From Calonectria ilicicola (Eukaryota > Ascomycota > Sordariomycetes > Hypocreales > Nectriaceae): a stretch of 64,000 bases of DNA. The translations under genes and the position numbers were made by a program. This document shows positions 31,895-44,600 of the stretch, piece by piece (position 1 is the first letter of the stretch; each line of letters begins with the position of its first letter). The stretch is from the NCBI GenBank assembly GCA_020809705.1, contig CP085829.1, positions 2,852,001 through 2,916,000 on the forward strand. Direction: 5' to 3'. Under the pieces are notes generated by a model. It searched no databases and was not told the DNA's origin. It saw nothing but the letters and a program-made list of their open reading frames with translations.

Positions 31895-34800
31895 CCGATC
31901 CAAGGAACCGCTGGAAACGGGGATGAGTTGCGAAGACCTGTTCCCTGGACACGGCGGAGAGATGAACAAGGTCCGACGCAGCCGGCTACCCGTATTGGGA
32001 GTGGCTGCATCTGCGATTGACAGGTCCATGAGATCTATCACAAATGCTAAAAGACCTGGCCAATGTGATTTATCAGGGTCTGACTGACGTCGTCCATATT
32101 CGTCTGCAGCTGCATATATATTACCCTGATCTCTGTCTATCTGAAGCACCTTCCCAGCTAGCCTTCTTTCCCTCTTCCTTTTGCTATTGAAAATGGAAAA
32201 AGGAAGGAAAAAGGAAAGAAGAGAGAGGAAAGAGGACAAGACAAGAGCCTGGCTGCTGCCGCCGCTCCTTTCTGCCCGAGCATGCATGTCGAAGTTCCCC
32301 AGACCGGGTCCTTTCACCTCCGATACTCGCCCAACTCCTTCCCCTCCCTCCGTCTTGTCCTTTTTTCTCATTCTACAACCCAACGTTTCTCTTTTCTCTT
32401 CCCTCGTTTCTCGTGTGATGCAACCCCATGCATCCCTTACTTCGCCTCGCGGTGACAAAAAACAACAAGTCTGGCTGCTCCGCCCTCATCTGCCGACCCC
32501 GTCTCCGTCTCGTTTCATTGCAGTTGCGACACGACCCCATCATCATCACTCGTCCCCGTCTTACTCTCCGCTCGACTCTCCGCCCGTCTCCCCAGCAGCA
32601 CACCAGCTACTAGCTCTGTTCGGCGCCCTCAGCATCATGTCGTCTTTTCGCCATGGCGGCGTTGCATGTCTTCAACCCTCCAGTAATTCCCTTCCCCTCC
32701 GCGGACGCAACCCTCCTGCGCTAGCATGCTCAACGCATTGCAAGGTAGCACCGCTCCACCAGGTCCCCCAAGGTCACCACCACCCCGGCCGTGGGTCCTC
32801 GCTGCATGCGTCTCAACTGGGAAATCGGCGTCCTGGGAGCAGAGAGAAAAGGGGGGAGGGTATAGCTGGGCCTCTGCTAAGCCCAACACCACCATGGCTT
32901 CGTTTCTTGTCCTCTATTGTACATCCCACATCCACATGATGGCACCATGATGCTCCCCACCTGCCGCAACCCACACCTCATGGCGTCCACTGCGGATAGA
33001 CGGTCGAACCCAGGCATACGCATGTGCGCAAAGTCACCCTGCTCCTCAAGCTTGCCCTCCTTTACATAGCTATCCTGCTCGGCCCCCCGGCTTTGGGGAC
33101 CGGCCCGTGGGTAACCCGTCCCACACCCTTGTCTTCAACTTCGGACGATACCACATGTAAATAAACCCACCACCACCACCACCATGTCATCTGCCAACTT
33201 ATTTTGCCAGGGCAGCATCGGGGAGCCGCAAATACGACATCGCATCCGCTCTCGCCTGGAACCGATGGTTGTGTAACAGCCCCATTCTGTGGATAACACG
33301 CGACGCCATGATAGGCGACTGAAGCTACCCTCCCACAAGCCGAAACAAAGCTCCAATTTCACATGCTGCCATGATCCCCTCTTACACGCCATCCCTCCAG
33401 TTTCCCTGTAATCGATCGGGACCATCCACCACTCACATTCGTTCCCCACCCCGCTGCAAAGCAAAAACAAGCTGTGATGCTACACTGGGCCTCATGCTAT
33501 GATATCCTTCACATGGAATCTTCGTCATGCTACTGTCATTGCCTATTGCCAACTCGCAAGTTGCTGTCCTGGCAGCCCATCTTGGCATGGCAGTGCAAAC
33601 GTGAAGCCAGCGGCTGCAACGACGGATGAAAGAAAATAAACCGGAGAGTAAAGGCCGATCAGCTATTGACCCTATCGTTGCTGCCGCACACCCCGGTTAG
33701 AATCCGACCCTTTGGGAAAACATGTTTCTCGGTTATCGTCGATACACCCTCCTCAACAACATGCACCGGATCCTGACTCTTTTTTTTTTTTTTTTTTGGT
33801 GGCAGTAACAAGAGGGTTACTTGATCAGCACTCGATGGTACTAGCCAAACTCAAGTGACCACATCTGCGGCCTCGATCGGGATCGAGTCAACCAACTGTA
33901 CAATGCGCAAAGAGGTGACCACCGCGTCAGATAGCAACCGAGCGACATCGCACGCACGCACGACTTTTTACTAGCAAGAACCATAACATGGATCACAAGG
34001 CAAATCTTACAAGAGTACATATTGACATGAAGAACCTCAAAGGTGATGCAAAAATATCAGTGGAATGAAAAAAAAAAAAATCGACAAGGACAATAAGAAA
34101 CGCCATGCCTGCTACCCTTCCTAAACACGTGCGACCCCTTTCCATGGCGCTGCCCATCAAGAAAGCGAGATAAACAAAACCCTGTCCCATCCTGTTCCCT
34201 ACATTTCAAGATATCAGTTGAAACTGCAAATACCCAATCATGCTGAGCCATGGCCCACACATCCAATAGAACCCGGCCCAGTATCCCAATGAACCCAGAA
34301 CTTTGCCATCCAAGGACTCCCAGAGCCCGAGCAATGCCTTGTCCCAAGCCGCTGGCCAGATGCGAAAAATCCAGACAATGCAGACGTGATTGCTCCTATC
34401 CCAGGGGTATGCGTTGTTGGCATGCGTTCGTTAAAACCCATATCCTCGTGTATCAGTCCCAATGCCACTTCCGTCGAATACGATTCGATGAGGAACGATC
34501 GCTCCAATTTCTTCCCATGCTCCAAAACTACCCGAATAAAACCAAAATAAAAAACCAATGATTCCCTTGTCGTCCAGAGAACTCCCAGCGTTTGACATCA
34601 TGCCAAACTCGTTGAATCAATCCCCAACATAGTGACTGGCTACACCTTTTGGGTTATTTTTAGGTGCTTTTCTCCAACGGCTTGGCCAATCGTGCCCCCC
34701 TTTTCCGCTTATTTTTTTTGTCAGTGATTTTTTTTTGTCTTGTGCTTTTCATCCGTCTCCATCCGATGCGAAAAAAAAACCAAATATTACTCAAGAAGAG

Positions 34801-35442
34801 CACCAATAGAGAAAAAACGACTGGGTATCCCGCCTTCTTCTCGATTGCCCGATTCTCGTTGGATATTCATTGTATGTTGGAGTTGATTGTCTCCGCTCGT
34901 AGTCCAACCGAATGCCTTGCGGATGCCGTATTCAATCCCAAAACTCCTGCTCAAAGATCCGGTAGACATGTCCTGTCTCTTCATCGTGATATGGCAAACA
35001 GATGGTATGAGTGTATGACGCCCGAGCCAAATGCCAGATCATCCGGACCAACCGCGCGCCGTGCTCGATGCCACAAAAATGCTAATGACCAAATACCGAA
35101 AGCAACACGAGACCTGATATATCCCATAAAACAAGAAAACAAAATCTGAAAAAAAAAGCCAACCCTAGAAAGCTTTGGGCCCATTGAAGATCCCGCGGAG
35201 CGTCCTGTGATCCAAATGAGGTCAATGATTCCCTAGGGAAGTTCAAAAACAGAGTACAGTCGTTCAAATTATGAGCAACCCGAAAAGTCAAACCGAAAAA
35301 CTCGAATCAAACAAAATAGACATAGCGAAGAGTCTATTTGAATGCATGACATGATGAAGAACCGAGAAATAATGCCGGGGGCCTACTACAATGGTGAATT
35401 GCAGAGCAGACAGAGCGCTGATCATGTTGCATCGCCACATCA
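31895..35442. other. 3.5 kb region without a supported gene
   Basis: Contains C/T-rich low-complexity sequence around 32300-32700 with long but repetitive frames, a T homopolymer (33780-33798) and several A runs (for example 34068-34080). The WHI3-like gene ends at its right edge on the minus strand, so part of it may be that gene's 3' UTR. No domain, RNA gene or repeat family was recognised. Confidence 0.45.
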
Positions 35443-37353
35443 CTACCGACCCATCATATGTGGAGGAAGGAAGCTTGAAGGTGGGTTATTGAGAACCCCA
35501 TTCGGAGGAGCAGCCATAGGACTTCCATACACAGGTCCATTCCAGCCATTATTGACAACGCCGGGGAAGCCCGCAATGGCGTACGGATGACCGTGACCAG
35601 CGTTCAGAGCTGGAGGGCCGTGATAATTAGCACGACCTGACCCAAGACCGGGGGGCGCCGAGAGTCCCGGCGGAGGACCATTTGCGGTTGTAAACCCATT
35701 TGCAGTTCCGGACATCATCGCATTCATCCCACCAAGCGCAACCGAATTGTTCTGGCTTGGCGTCTGGCCGGATCGGACGCCCAACGGGTTCTTGGAGAAG
35801 CTGAGCCGGATACCGCCCTTGACGCTGTTATGTAGGAGTTGTCCGTAGAGTTCATGTAGAGCCTTTGTTGCAAATGATACGTCTTCGAATTCGACGAAAC
35901 ACATAGGTCCGTTCTGCTTCGTGCGGAAGCATAGCCGCTTGTAGCCTCGTTGCTTGGAAAACATAGCCTTAAGCTCCTCTTCAGACGTGTCAATGGGTAG
36001 ATTGCCCACATAAAGGGTATTGCAGGGCGGATTTTGATCTGCAGGGTTAACGGGAGGGAAAGTGTGACGTTGGTATGGCTGACCACTCATGGGATAGGCC
36101 ATTCCAGGCCCTGACCCGTTCATTGGTGAGAGGGGCCCAGGGTGGGCCGACATTGCGTTAATGTACGGTGGGAGTGATGATGGTCCTGGAGGAGGTGCAG
36201 TGCCCGTGTTGAGGGACAAACCGGCCATTCGGCTGATAGGTATCTGGGGCGCGGTGGCTCGCCTCTGGTTGGTTGCACCATTCTCAGCGTAAGCAACCGG
36301 GTCTTTCAATAGATCGGTTGTCTCATCATCGTCTGCCGAGTCATTGGCAATGAGTGACTTGCCCGAGATTCTCTGAGGATCGGAAAGGTGATTGCCGATG
36401 GGTGACTGGGGTGAGAAAAGATTCTGATAATGAGCGCTGCTGTCTGGGATTGGTAGTTCATGTCCCGGATACACCGTGTTTGACTGTGGAGAGATGCTCT
36501 CGAGAGATTGAAATGTGCCGTTGAACCGCGACGTCTGCCTGGACCCGGGGCCCGAAGAGGCTGACGATGAGGCAGAGCTGGGAGGATTGGTATCGGAGGG
36601 ATAGCGACGGGCTGACACCGGACTGTTGGATAAGATCTCCACAACCATTTCAGCGTCGTTTGAAATGTTGGAACGGCCATCCAGCATGTTCTTTGCTTCA
36701 CGGGCTCCCGCCATGCTTCGGAATTTTAACAAGGCAGATCGGAAGCCTGCATCTTCGGACTGTTCGACAGGGAGCAGCTCGACGTCAGCCAGCTCCTTAG
36801 ACCAGACAACCATCAATCGCAAGGATTCCTCTGAGGTGTTGAGCGGTAGGCGTCGGATCAGGACGCGAACCATGGGAGAGGGAGGGTTGGAGAAGGGAGT
36901 GCCAACGGGCTTGGTAGCTTCACGGTCGAAAAGCATAGTGGAGGAGTAGGGCGTAGGAATGGAAATTGCAGATCGAAGAGCGTGGGTAGGCGGTAGGAAG
37001 CCAGGCGTGGCCATGACCTCCGAAGCTGCAGATGTCGATGCTGTCGTGGCAGCGGAGGTAGTGGTTGCAGCAGCCGTGGCAGCCACGGCAGTCGAGGTTG
37101 GATAGGACGTTGTGTGGTTGGAATGTTGGGTTGTCGGGGACGCGACCGTTGATGCGCCAGCAGGTTGTGCGCTTTGGTCCGCGTTCATCGCCTGGTGATG
37201 GGGTGCATGTGCTGGAACCGGACCTAATTCGCTAGAGTAGGAGGGTCTGGGGCCGGATGCGACGATCGTGGAGATCTGGAAGCTGGGGCTTTTGACGCAA
37301 TCGCGAGCGTTGTGGTGACGATGCTGAGCCTGGGTGGAGTTTGAGAGTCGCAA
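35443..37353 (-). CDS. WHI3: Whi3-like RNA-binding protein (RRM)
   Basis: Single-exon minus-strand frame of 636 aa. The C-terminal RRM (about residues 440-520) has RNP2 LYVGNLP, then DTSEEELKAMF, the RNP1-like GPMCFVEFED and a strand ending GIRLSFSKNPLG, the arrangement of yeast Whi3 and its fungal relatives. A second, more divergent RRM-like segment lies at about residues 158-240 (VRVLIRRLPLNTSEESLRLM through SALLKFRSMAGAREAKNML). The rest is Ser/Pro/Thr/Ala-rich and disordered. Whi3 binds mRNAs such as G1 cyclin transcripts in the cytoplasm and can form condensates. Translation may start instead at Met56 (37188), since the first 55 residues look like leader sequence. The orthology call is good; the start is uncertain. 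Confidence 0.88.
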   Translation of the reverse strand: MRLSNSTQAQHRHHNARDCVKSPSFQISTIVASGPRPSYSSELGPVPAHAPHHQAMNADQSAQPAGASTVASPTTQHSNHTTSYPTSTAVAATAAATTTSAATTASTSAASEVMATPGFLPPTHALRSAISIPTPYSSTMLFDREATKPVGTPFSNPPSPMVRVLIRRLPLNTSEESLRLMVVWSKELADVELLPVEQSEDAGFRSALLKFRSMAGAREAKNMLDGRSNISNDAEMVVEILSNSPVSARRYPSDTNPPSSASSSASSGPGSRQTSRFNGTFQSLESISPQSNTVYPGHELPIPDSSAHYQNLFSPQSPIGNHLSDPQRISGKSLIANDSADDDETTDLLKDPVAYAENGATNQRRATAPQIPISRMAGLSLNTGTAPPPGPSSLPPYINAMSAHPGPLSPMNGSGPGMAYPMSGQPYQRHTFPPVNPADQNPPCNTLYVGNLPIDTSEEELKAMFSKQRGYKRLCFRTKQNGPMCFVEFEDVSFATKALHELYGQLLHNSVKGGIRLSFSKNPLGVRSGQTPSQNNSVALGGMNAMMSGTANGFTTANGPPPGLSAPPGLGSGRANYHGPPALNAGHGHPYAIAGFPGVVNNGWNGPVYGSPMAAPPNGVLNNPPSSFLPPHMMGR

Positions 37354-38650
37354 AGTCGCGGGGTGGAAGTCAGGGAGATGCGACAGGGCGAGCTAAGGTA
37401 AGCGAGCGAGCGATGATGGAACGTGAATCGCGGCGAGATTCGGAGCTAGATGGTGCGCGACGATAAAATATGGCTAGGCGAGGCAGTACTCGACGGAAGT
37501 AGACCTGTGAAGCACACGATAAATGAGGTGCAGAGCCGGTCGAGACAGAATTGGACGACGCAGAGCTGCGATAGAGACAGAACCGGAGCCGGAGGGACAG
37601 CAAGATGTATGTTGGAGGGAGATGATGGATGACGAGGCGACGGGCGGGGACAAGCGCGGAGGATGGTGTGGAGGGAGAAGGGTGTGAGTGACTGCGACAC
37701 AGTCGCAAAAGACGGGTGTGGTGGTGCAAGGTGAATTGTCGAGGTGTCGCAGCGCAGGAGAGGGAGATGGGGATGGGGGATGGGGGATGGGGGTGCTGAA
37801 GGGGGGGGGGGCGCTGCAGTTAATGTACGGCACAGCACCAACCCAAAGACACCGCCGAGGGGGGGGAGCGAACAGTTGCAGAGGCAGTAGTAGTAGCAGT
37901 AGCAGCGCGGCGGCGGCGGCGGCGGCGACGGCAGCAGCGCGGTAGTGGCACCAGACGCAAGTGAGTGGGATAGAAGGACGGGATGGGTGGATGGCAGCAC
38001 AGGGCAGCTAGGGTGAGCACGAGCGCTAGTTGAGGTCCAGTCAAGTACCGATAGCGAAGTGAGGTATGTGAAAAGCGGCGCGGTCGGGTGAGGGCACAGG
38101 CCGGAACGAGCGAGGGAGAGAGAGAGAGAGGCTGCTGAGGGAGCGGCCGAGAGAGAGGGAATCGAGAAGAAGAATGGTGGGCGGCCAAGCAAGGGAGGGA
38201 TACCCAAGGTAGGTGGTTCGGGATATGAAGGTGGAAGTGGGAGAGGGCAGCGAGGGAGAAGACACAATAAGTCGATGGAGCCGTGTGAATGGTCAGTCGG
38301 TTTGGCGGCTTGATGGGTGAATGGAGCGGCGTACTGTGCTGAGATGATTGATGGATAGGCTGGTTGGGCTTGAAGTACACGGATGGGGGTGCGTGGAGGC
38401 GGAGACAGAGACAGAGAAAGGCGATAATAGCGACGGGGACTGGGACTGGGACCAGGACTGGGACTCGAGTGACAAGGCGGCCCACGCGAATGCGGCAGGT
38501 ACACGAGGTACTCAAAGCCGCAGCAAGTCTGCACAGTTGGGAAGAGGGACTGAAAGATGTGTGTGTGTGACGCTCGGAGCGCCAGTGGGCTGTTGCTGCA
38601 CGCTGCTAGGCAGGGCAATTCTGATTCTGGCCTCCCTCAGGGCTTGATTG
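37354..38650 (-). promoter_or_regulatory. pyrimidine-rich leader/promoter of the WHI3-like gene
   Basis: On the minus strand this stretch is dominated by C and T runs (G/A-rich on the plus strand), including a G homopolymer at 37801-37811, CCG/CGG triplet runs near 37905-37930 and GAGA tracts at 38117-38131. Long frames exist but encode Pro/Ser/Arg/Tyr low complexity. I read it as a long transcribed leader and promoter, based on composition and position only. Confidence 0.5.
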
Positions 38651-41600
38651 CTTGCTTTGGCCTAAGCGCGGAGAGCTCCAGGTGTGTGAGAGGTGGCCCC
38701 CCTGGATGATGGACAGGTTGGTTGATTTGATGGATGGGTGGCCGGGGGTGCTGCGTGGTGTGTCCCCCGTTTTTGGGTCATTCTTCTGGGGCCTTTGCGT
38801 TTCCTGGGTCAACTGGGCTGCAGGATATGCCGCTTGGGATCCCCTGGCTTGGGGTTTTGGGGGGGGGGCCTGGGGCCTGGGGGCTAGTGTTGCTCGGTCG
38901 CTTGGATCGATCCAACTGGATCGCTGGGTCGGGTCGCTGGGGACAATCCGTCTTTGGTCCACACAGCGCTCGTGCTCATCAACACCCAAGAGCCGGGGGT
39001 GAGGGTCCACCCCGAGAAGCTTGGACAGAACCGGCTTGGATCGGGGCCCGTGCTGGCCTTGTACGTGCTGAGGTCGAGGAGAACAAGACAATGATGATGA
39101 TGAAATGATGGATGACAGGCACCGAATCCCGTCTGACGTAGCCCAACAAAGCCCACTTAATAGACGCGCCAAGTTAAACGACAACCGACAGGGCTAAAAG
39201 GATTGATTGATTGCACAGCGACTAAGATGCGGTGCGCGTTTCTCAATTGATATACGAGCGTGGTAGGAAAAGCGCCAAGTCTCGCGGGAGGATGGTTTCC
39301 TACATTACAACACTAATGCTGTGTTGACATCCAGGCCGAGCCCATGTAGGCGGCCTCTCTTGTCGGATTTTGAGCAATCGGCGTCTCGTCTCGACCTGAT
39401 TGTGTAACTTATGAACAACGATGGGGGTGGGTGAGCAATCGGGTGGAGTTGACAAGGCAGGAAACCTGGGAGAGTGAAGCCGAGACGGTAGGACCGGAAT
39501 CGACGGGATGGGATGGGATGATGGGATTTCAGAGTCAACGGGGATTGAAGATGCAAAATGATGAGATGGACTCCCCTCCTCAACCCTTCTTGTACGTGTG
39601 ACCTAGACACACCTATGGGTTGGGGAACATTAGGGTAAAGGGGAGGACCGGGGGAACGGGAGCCACTGGGCAAGACGTCTCAGCATCTGACATTGACGCC
39701 GAGGTTTGCTTTTTTGTTTGCAAAGCCTAGCCTAGCCTCGCCTCGTCTCGCCTCGTCTCGCCTCGTCTGATGTTGCTTTGACACGGTACTGTGGCCGTAT
39801 ACATCGTCACAAAAAGGGAAAGAATTGCGCTGGTGGAAACGTAGCCAAGAATGAGTGTAGTGTATGTGTGAGTTGGAGTGGAGTGCATGGGAGGGGTGGG
39901 TGCAAATTGGCGAAAGATCGCTTTGGGACCAGCGCTAGTTATCGTACCAATCGGAGGGCGATCGCATTTGGGTGGTGCAAAGTTAAAACGAGGCGAGAGT
40001 GCTTTGTTTGGCATCAGTTCTGCTGATGAAATCTTGATGAGTGGATGCTTGTTCTGATTTGAAGAAGCCACCAGCGGCCACAGACGTCAAGAATTAAGAT
40101 GGCACGATTGGTCGGCGGTCGCAAACCCTCAGGACTATATGGATGCGAATATTGACAAGGAGCTCTAAGAAAAAGAAAATATCGGCTGGGGAGTGCGGCA
40201 GAGAGTGCGACGCGATGCGACGTGAGGTGCTAAAGTGAATTGAAGCGCCTTGAGGTAACGGCCGTAAGGCGAAGGAAGGGTGCTACTGGCGTCAGTTTGC
40301 TAGCTAAGGATCCGTGCTCGTGCGGGCTAGTAAATTGGAATGGTTCCGCGCGGTGGTAGATCGCGCTGGCCTTCCCTGTAAGCTAAATGAGGACGCCGTT
40401 GGGAGTATTGACGTGGTAATTAAGGGAATGGTCGAGGTGAAGCAGGTGGCGGTCGCAGTGGTGGCGGCGGCGGCAGTGGTGGTGGTGCACTGGAGCATGT
40501 CCTCGTCGCCAAGTACCCGAAGGTAGGGTAGCTTCAAGCGCATGCAAGCAAGCTGCAAATTACTTGCCTTGGCTAGATGCCGTGCTGCTGTGGTACCCGC
40601 CGCGCTGTATGCTGCACTTCCATGCAACTCATGGCGCCCAGGACCCGATATCAAGTTGAATTCGTCATGGTGGTGACATGAGAGTTACAGCAGCCCGAAA
40701 GCTAGAGGCGGCGGCGATGCAGGGCGATGGATGGACGTGTCAATGTGCTATCACTGTTCTAATTTCGGTTTGGTTTTGGATTTGCCGCTGCAGAAGCCCA
40801 GGTCAGACATGTGTGTGCCGGCTTTACTTTCATGCGACTGAGGTTGAAAGGAAGGAGGAAAGTAGAGTGTCAACTTGCACCAACGTACAGCACACTTTCC
40901 GCACCCACTTTCAACTCGAGGGTCCTCGCCTCAGGCATTGGTCAGCGTCCGTGGATCCAGTCAAGACACCCACAAGCCGAAACACAGCTTACGCCCGCAG
41001 CAATCCCAGAGGCCCACGGGGTGGGAGACACCCAGCCCATGCAGTTTTTGGCTGCACCTTGCAAAATTTACCAGCATCCGGGCTCTAGCTCCAGTGCCAG
41101 CTCCAGTTCCAGCTCCAGCTCTAGCTCCAACTCCAGTTCCAGCCCTGTCCCAATCCTGGCCCAGATGCTGCTCGCCATCTTGAGAAGGAAAAAGTAAAGA
41201 AAAAGAAAAAAAGAAAAAAAGAAAAAAACGTTGCCCGCACGCGGGACAGGGATCTGCTGCCTACTGCGACGGGGACCAACAGAGATCGAGCAGATTCATC
41301 ACGACCTGCTGACGACGGCTTCGATCACCTCCATGTCGGCCTGCGACAACAGGATCTCCCCCCATCTGCCACCACGATCCGAACAAGCAAACGCTCCAAA
41401 GGGGGCGTGTTGTCTCTGACAGGAGCCACGTCTCCCCCCTGCCGGCATGCCTGTTCCCCGTCCCCGACCCTCTGTGTCAAGCAGGTGTCCCGACAAGGCA
41501 CCTTCATCGCAGGACTTGGCTTAGTGTTGATGCAGGGCCGCGCAGCGTTGAGGGGCAACCTCGGTGCCAGTACAAAGGTAGACCACAGTAGCTACGGAGT

Positions 41601-44600
41601 GGTGGGGGATGTCGACCGGTGAGCAGCTCTGCAGCGTCGGCCGCAGGGGTGGAGAAAACGTGCTATTCACGGGCGTCCCTGGGTTTGAGAAGTGTGCTAT
41701 TTGGGTCGCCGTCCTTCAGACCGACGCCGAGTCACTGGCTCCTCCCTTGCGTTCTCGGAGTATGCCATGTGAGTGATGGAGGGAACATCGATGGTGTCCG
41801 GCGGAGACGGCCTGCTGTGCATGCAATGCTTCAGAATCCTGGTGCTTCTGTCTCGACTAATAATATAATTTTCTAAAGGTGTACAGCATGTACATTAACT
41901 GCCAGCTCACACCTAGCTTCAAAAGAAGCTTCAGGTGAGCCCAGCTGGGCGTGCCGCGGGGATATGTCCCAACCATCTGTCGATCAGGAACCTCTACCTC
42001 CAACATGCTTGCTCTACTTGACTGGACGGGATGGTGGGATGCCCTCCTCCAGCAGTCAAACAGCCTGAGTTGAAAAATAAGACAGGACCAAACATACGGC
42101 GTCGGCATCACTGCTATCTCCCACCATCCCGCCACGGCAGCCACAAAGAACCCCTATCCATGTCTTTGAACCCGGATGTGGCTCTATTGGATCACTGGAC
42201 GTGGTAAAAAAAGCAGTTCTTTGGGTTGCGTCCAAACTGGATTACTGGCTCACTAACGGGCAACCTGCAGCTGTCGCCCACCTTCGCTGACAGGTGGACT
42301 GAGACGCACTAACAACCAAGGCCTCCGGCTACAACAATCGCCAACCCATTTGCTTTGTCGAGTCTCGACACGGGAATGCCAGTGATTTCAAATCAATCTC
42401 ACCAAGCCAATTCGCACATGGATTATCTGAGACGTCCAGTCATGTGCCCTTTTTTCTTTTTAGTACCCTGGGCGGCTTCGTTTCCTTGCTGGCTGCTCTC
42501 GTTGATTCCCACTCTTGTCCCCGGTACTCCTGGTTTCTCCCTCGGTCAAAATGAACCAAATGCACGATCGGCATTCAAGTTACACAGAATCTAGGATAAA
42601 CCAACCCTCGTTTCTCACTTTAGCCTCGGGAGCTTGACAAGTAACTAGTTAGGCACCTACGTACAGTAAGTTGCACATACATACATACGGACCACTGCCC
42701 GGTCGGTTGTTCGGAACCTTTGCCTTGATTCTCGACCCCAGGTCCTTGGTCTGCATTGCAGGGGGAAGGATCCCGGGAAGCAGCATGAGCCGGTCTCACA
42801 AGCACAGAAGCGCACAAAGATCCTCATCAACTTTGTTTATCTAGGTGCTTCTCACCCACATATCCATTTTGCCCATAGGCTTTGTGCTCTGCAGAATAAG
42901 GAGATACGCCTATCGGCTCGGATACGAGCCAGTTGTCCTTTGAACCTCATCAACTCTGGCACCCGCACAGTCGCATGTAGCTGATGTTCGGTCACGGACA
43001 TGCCGGAATCTTTCCCGCTTCCCGTAGCTGCTGGCCGGACAATGCGCACGTGCGAATAACGTGCGAACAGGGAACGCAGGCCATGAATCCTGCTGTCTCC
43101 GGTGTGGTGTACGTCACTTTCATTTGGCGCGAACGCACTTTGTTGGCTATTAAACTTGGCGCAGACACTTCTAGTGGCTCGTGCCGCCGAGGTGTACCAC
43201 CCTTAGCCTCAAGATCAGGCTCAAACCCTTCTGAGACCACCGTGGAAGTATCTACAGCGTGTGATGATGTCGGGGGCTTGACAAGCTTTGATTATCCGCC
43301 TCAATTTACAGCCTACAACTTCTACCCAGCCGGGAAGACGGAAGCTTTTGATTGCACATTGATACCCAACTCGTGGCTGACTGCCCTTGCCACACCATAA
43401 CCAGGATTTTTTTTCTGTTTCGCTCGTCTCCGCAATGTCATCTGGGGCGTGCTGAATGTGTGGTGGATTCTACCACTTGAATGATTTCGACTGATATCAT
43501 TATTGGCTCTATATGACTGTTGCCATGCCTCAACACCATGATCCGTCCTACTGGTCCTACTGGGACACCCACTCAAACTGTTCAACATCCCCAACATCCG
43601 GCCTCCAGGAAGGAAAAGTGAATATGTACTCAGTGGTGGAGACATTTACACCCAGCCTAAGTCTCTATTTGGCCATCGATTACTCGGTCTTGAACTTCTC
43701 ATTCTGATTGGACTCTCCAAATGCTAGCCCTCCCATTGACATGGATCGCTATCATGTGATCTCAATGTTTGATTGGAGCACAGGTTAAATCGAGGCGTCA
43801 CGGTACGGTTCAATGTTCTGTCGTCCCATTAATTCAAGGATCTGGCACACTGAAACAGGCAAGTGCCGGGATGATATCTTCTGCGAGAGTGCTGACGTGC
43901 GCGTTTGCAGTTGCGCACCGTCAAGAAGTTGGCGTATGTTGATTCAGCTAGATATTGAATGAAGAATTGCTAAATACCAGATATTTGGGGTCAAATAGTG
44001 ACAACTATGTTACTATGCTCTTGTCCTCGCCTCGAAGCTCCTATTTATCTTCACACGTGTTGTTTTCAAATACATAGCCGGAACGGCATTTGATTCATAC
44101 TATAATTCAATAGGTTGATGTCCGGCCAAGAAACGCCAGGTGCGGTTGCTGATCTTACAATGGATTGTGCAGCGTTTAGAAGCCAATCGCATTTCGACTT
44201 GGCGCCAACGCGCATTTGATGATCTCCATTTCTGCCGGGTGTAGCTCGCCAGCATCGATGCGTTCTGGCTGCAATGGGTATATACGGGTACCTACAGTAC
44301 CTGTATATGCGCGTTATCTCTATCAGGTAGGCAAGGTGACGCATCATTCAAACTGCACGTGGCTTCGTGGGGACCAGTCTTCGAAAACAAAAATGGTTGG
44401 CATGGACACCATCATCCAATCCTGCTCCAGTCTTGCAACAGCTCACCACGACAGGGTTTCCACCCAGTATCGACGATCCCACGCTGACCACGGGCGTGTC
44501 TTGGTGTCCGAACTAGACGTCCGTCAATCTCGGGGACGCAACGGCACGAGAGTTCTTTGACAATTCCCCCTCCTTCTCCCTCATGAATGTCATCCATTAT

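Noticed and set aside
32181..32939. 252-codon plus-strand frame
   Set aside because: Arises from C/T-rich and A/G-rich low-complexity sequence; no recognisable domain or sensible start context.
37446..38618. 390-codon minus-strand open frame upstream of the WHI3-like gene
   Set aside because: Translation is Pro/Ser/Leu/His low complexity generated by a pyrimidine-rich leader; overlapping frames are equally open and no domain is seen.
40811..41197. Ser-rich 128-codon frame
   Set aside because: The poly-Ser part is the CTCCAG hexamer array; the rest has no coding character.
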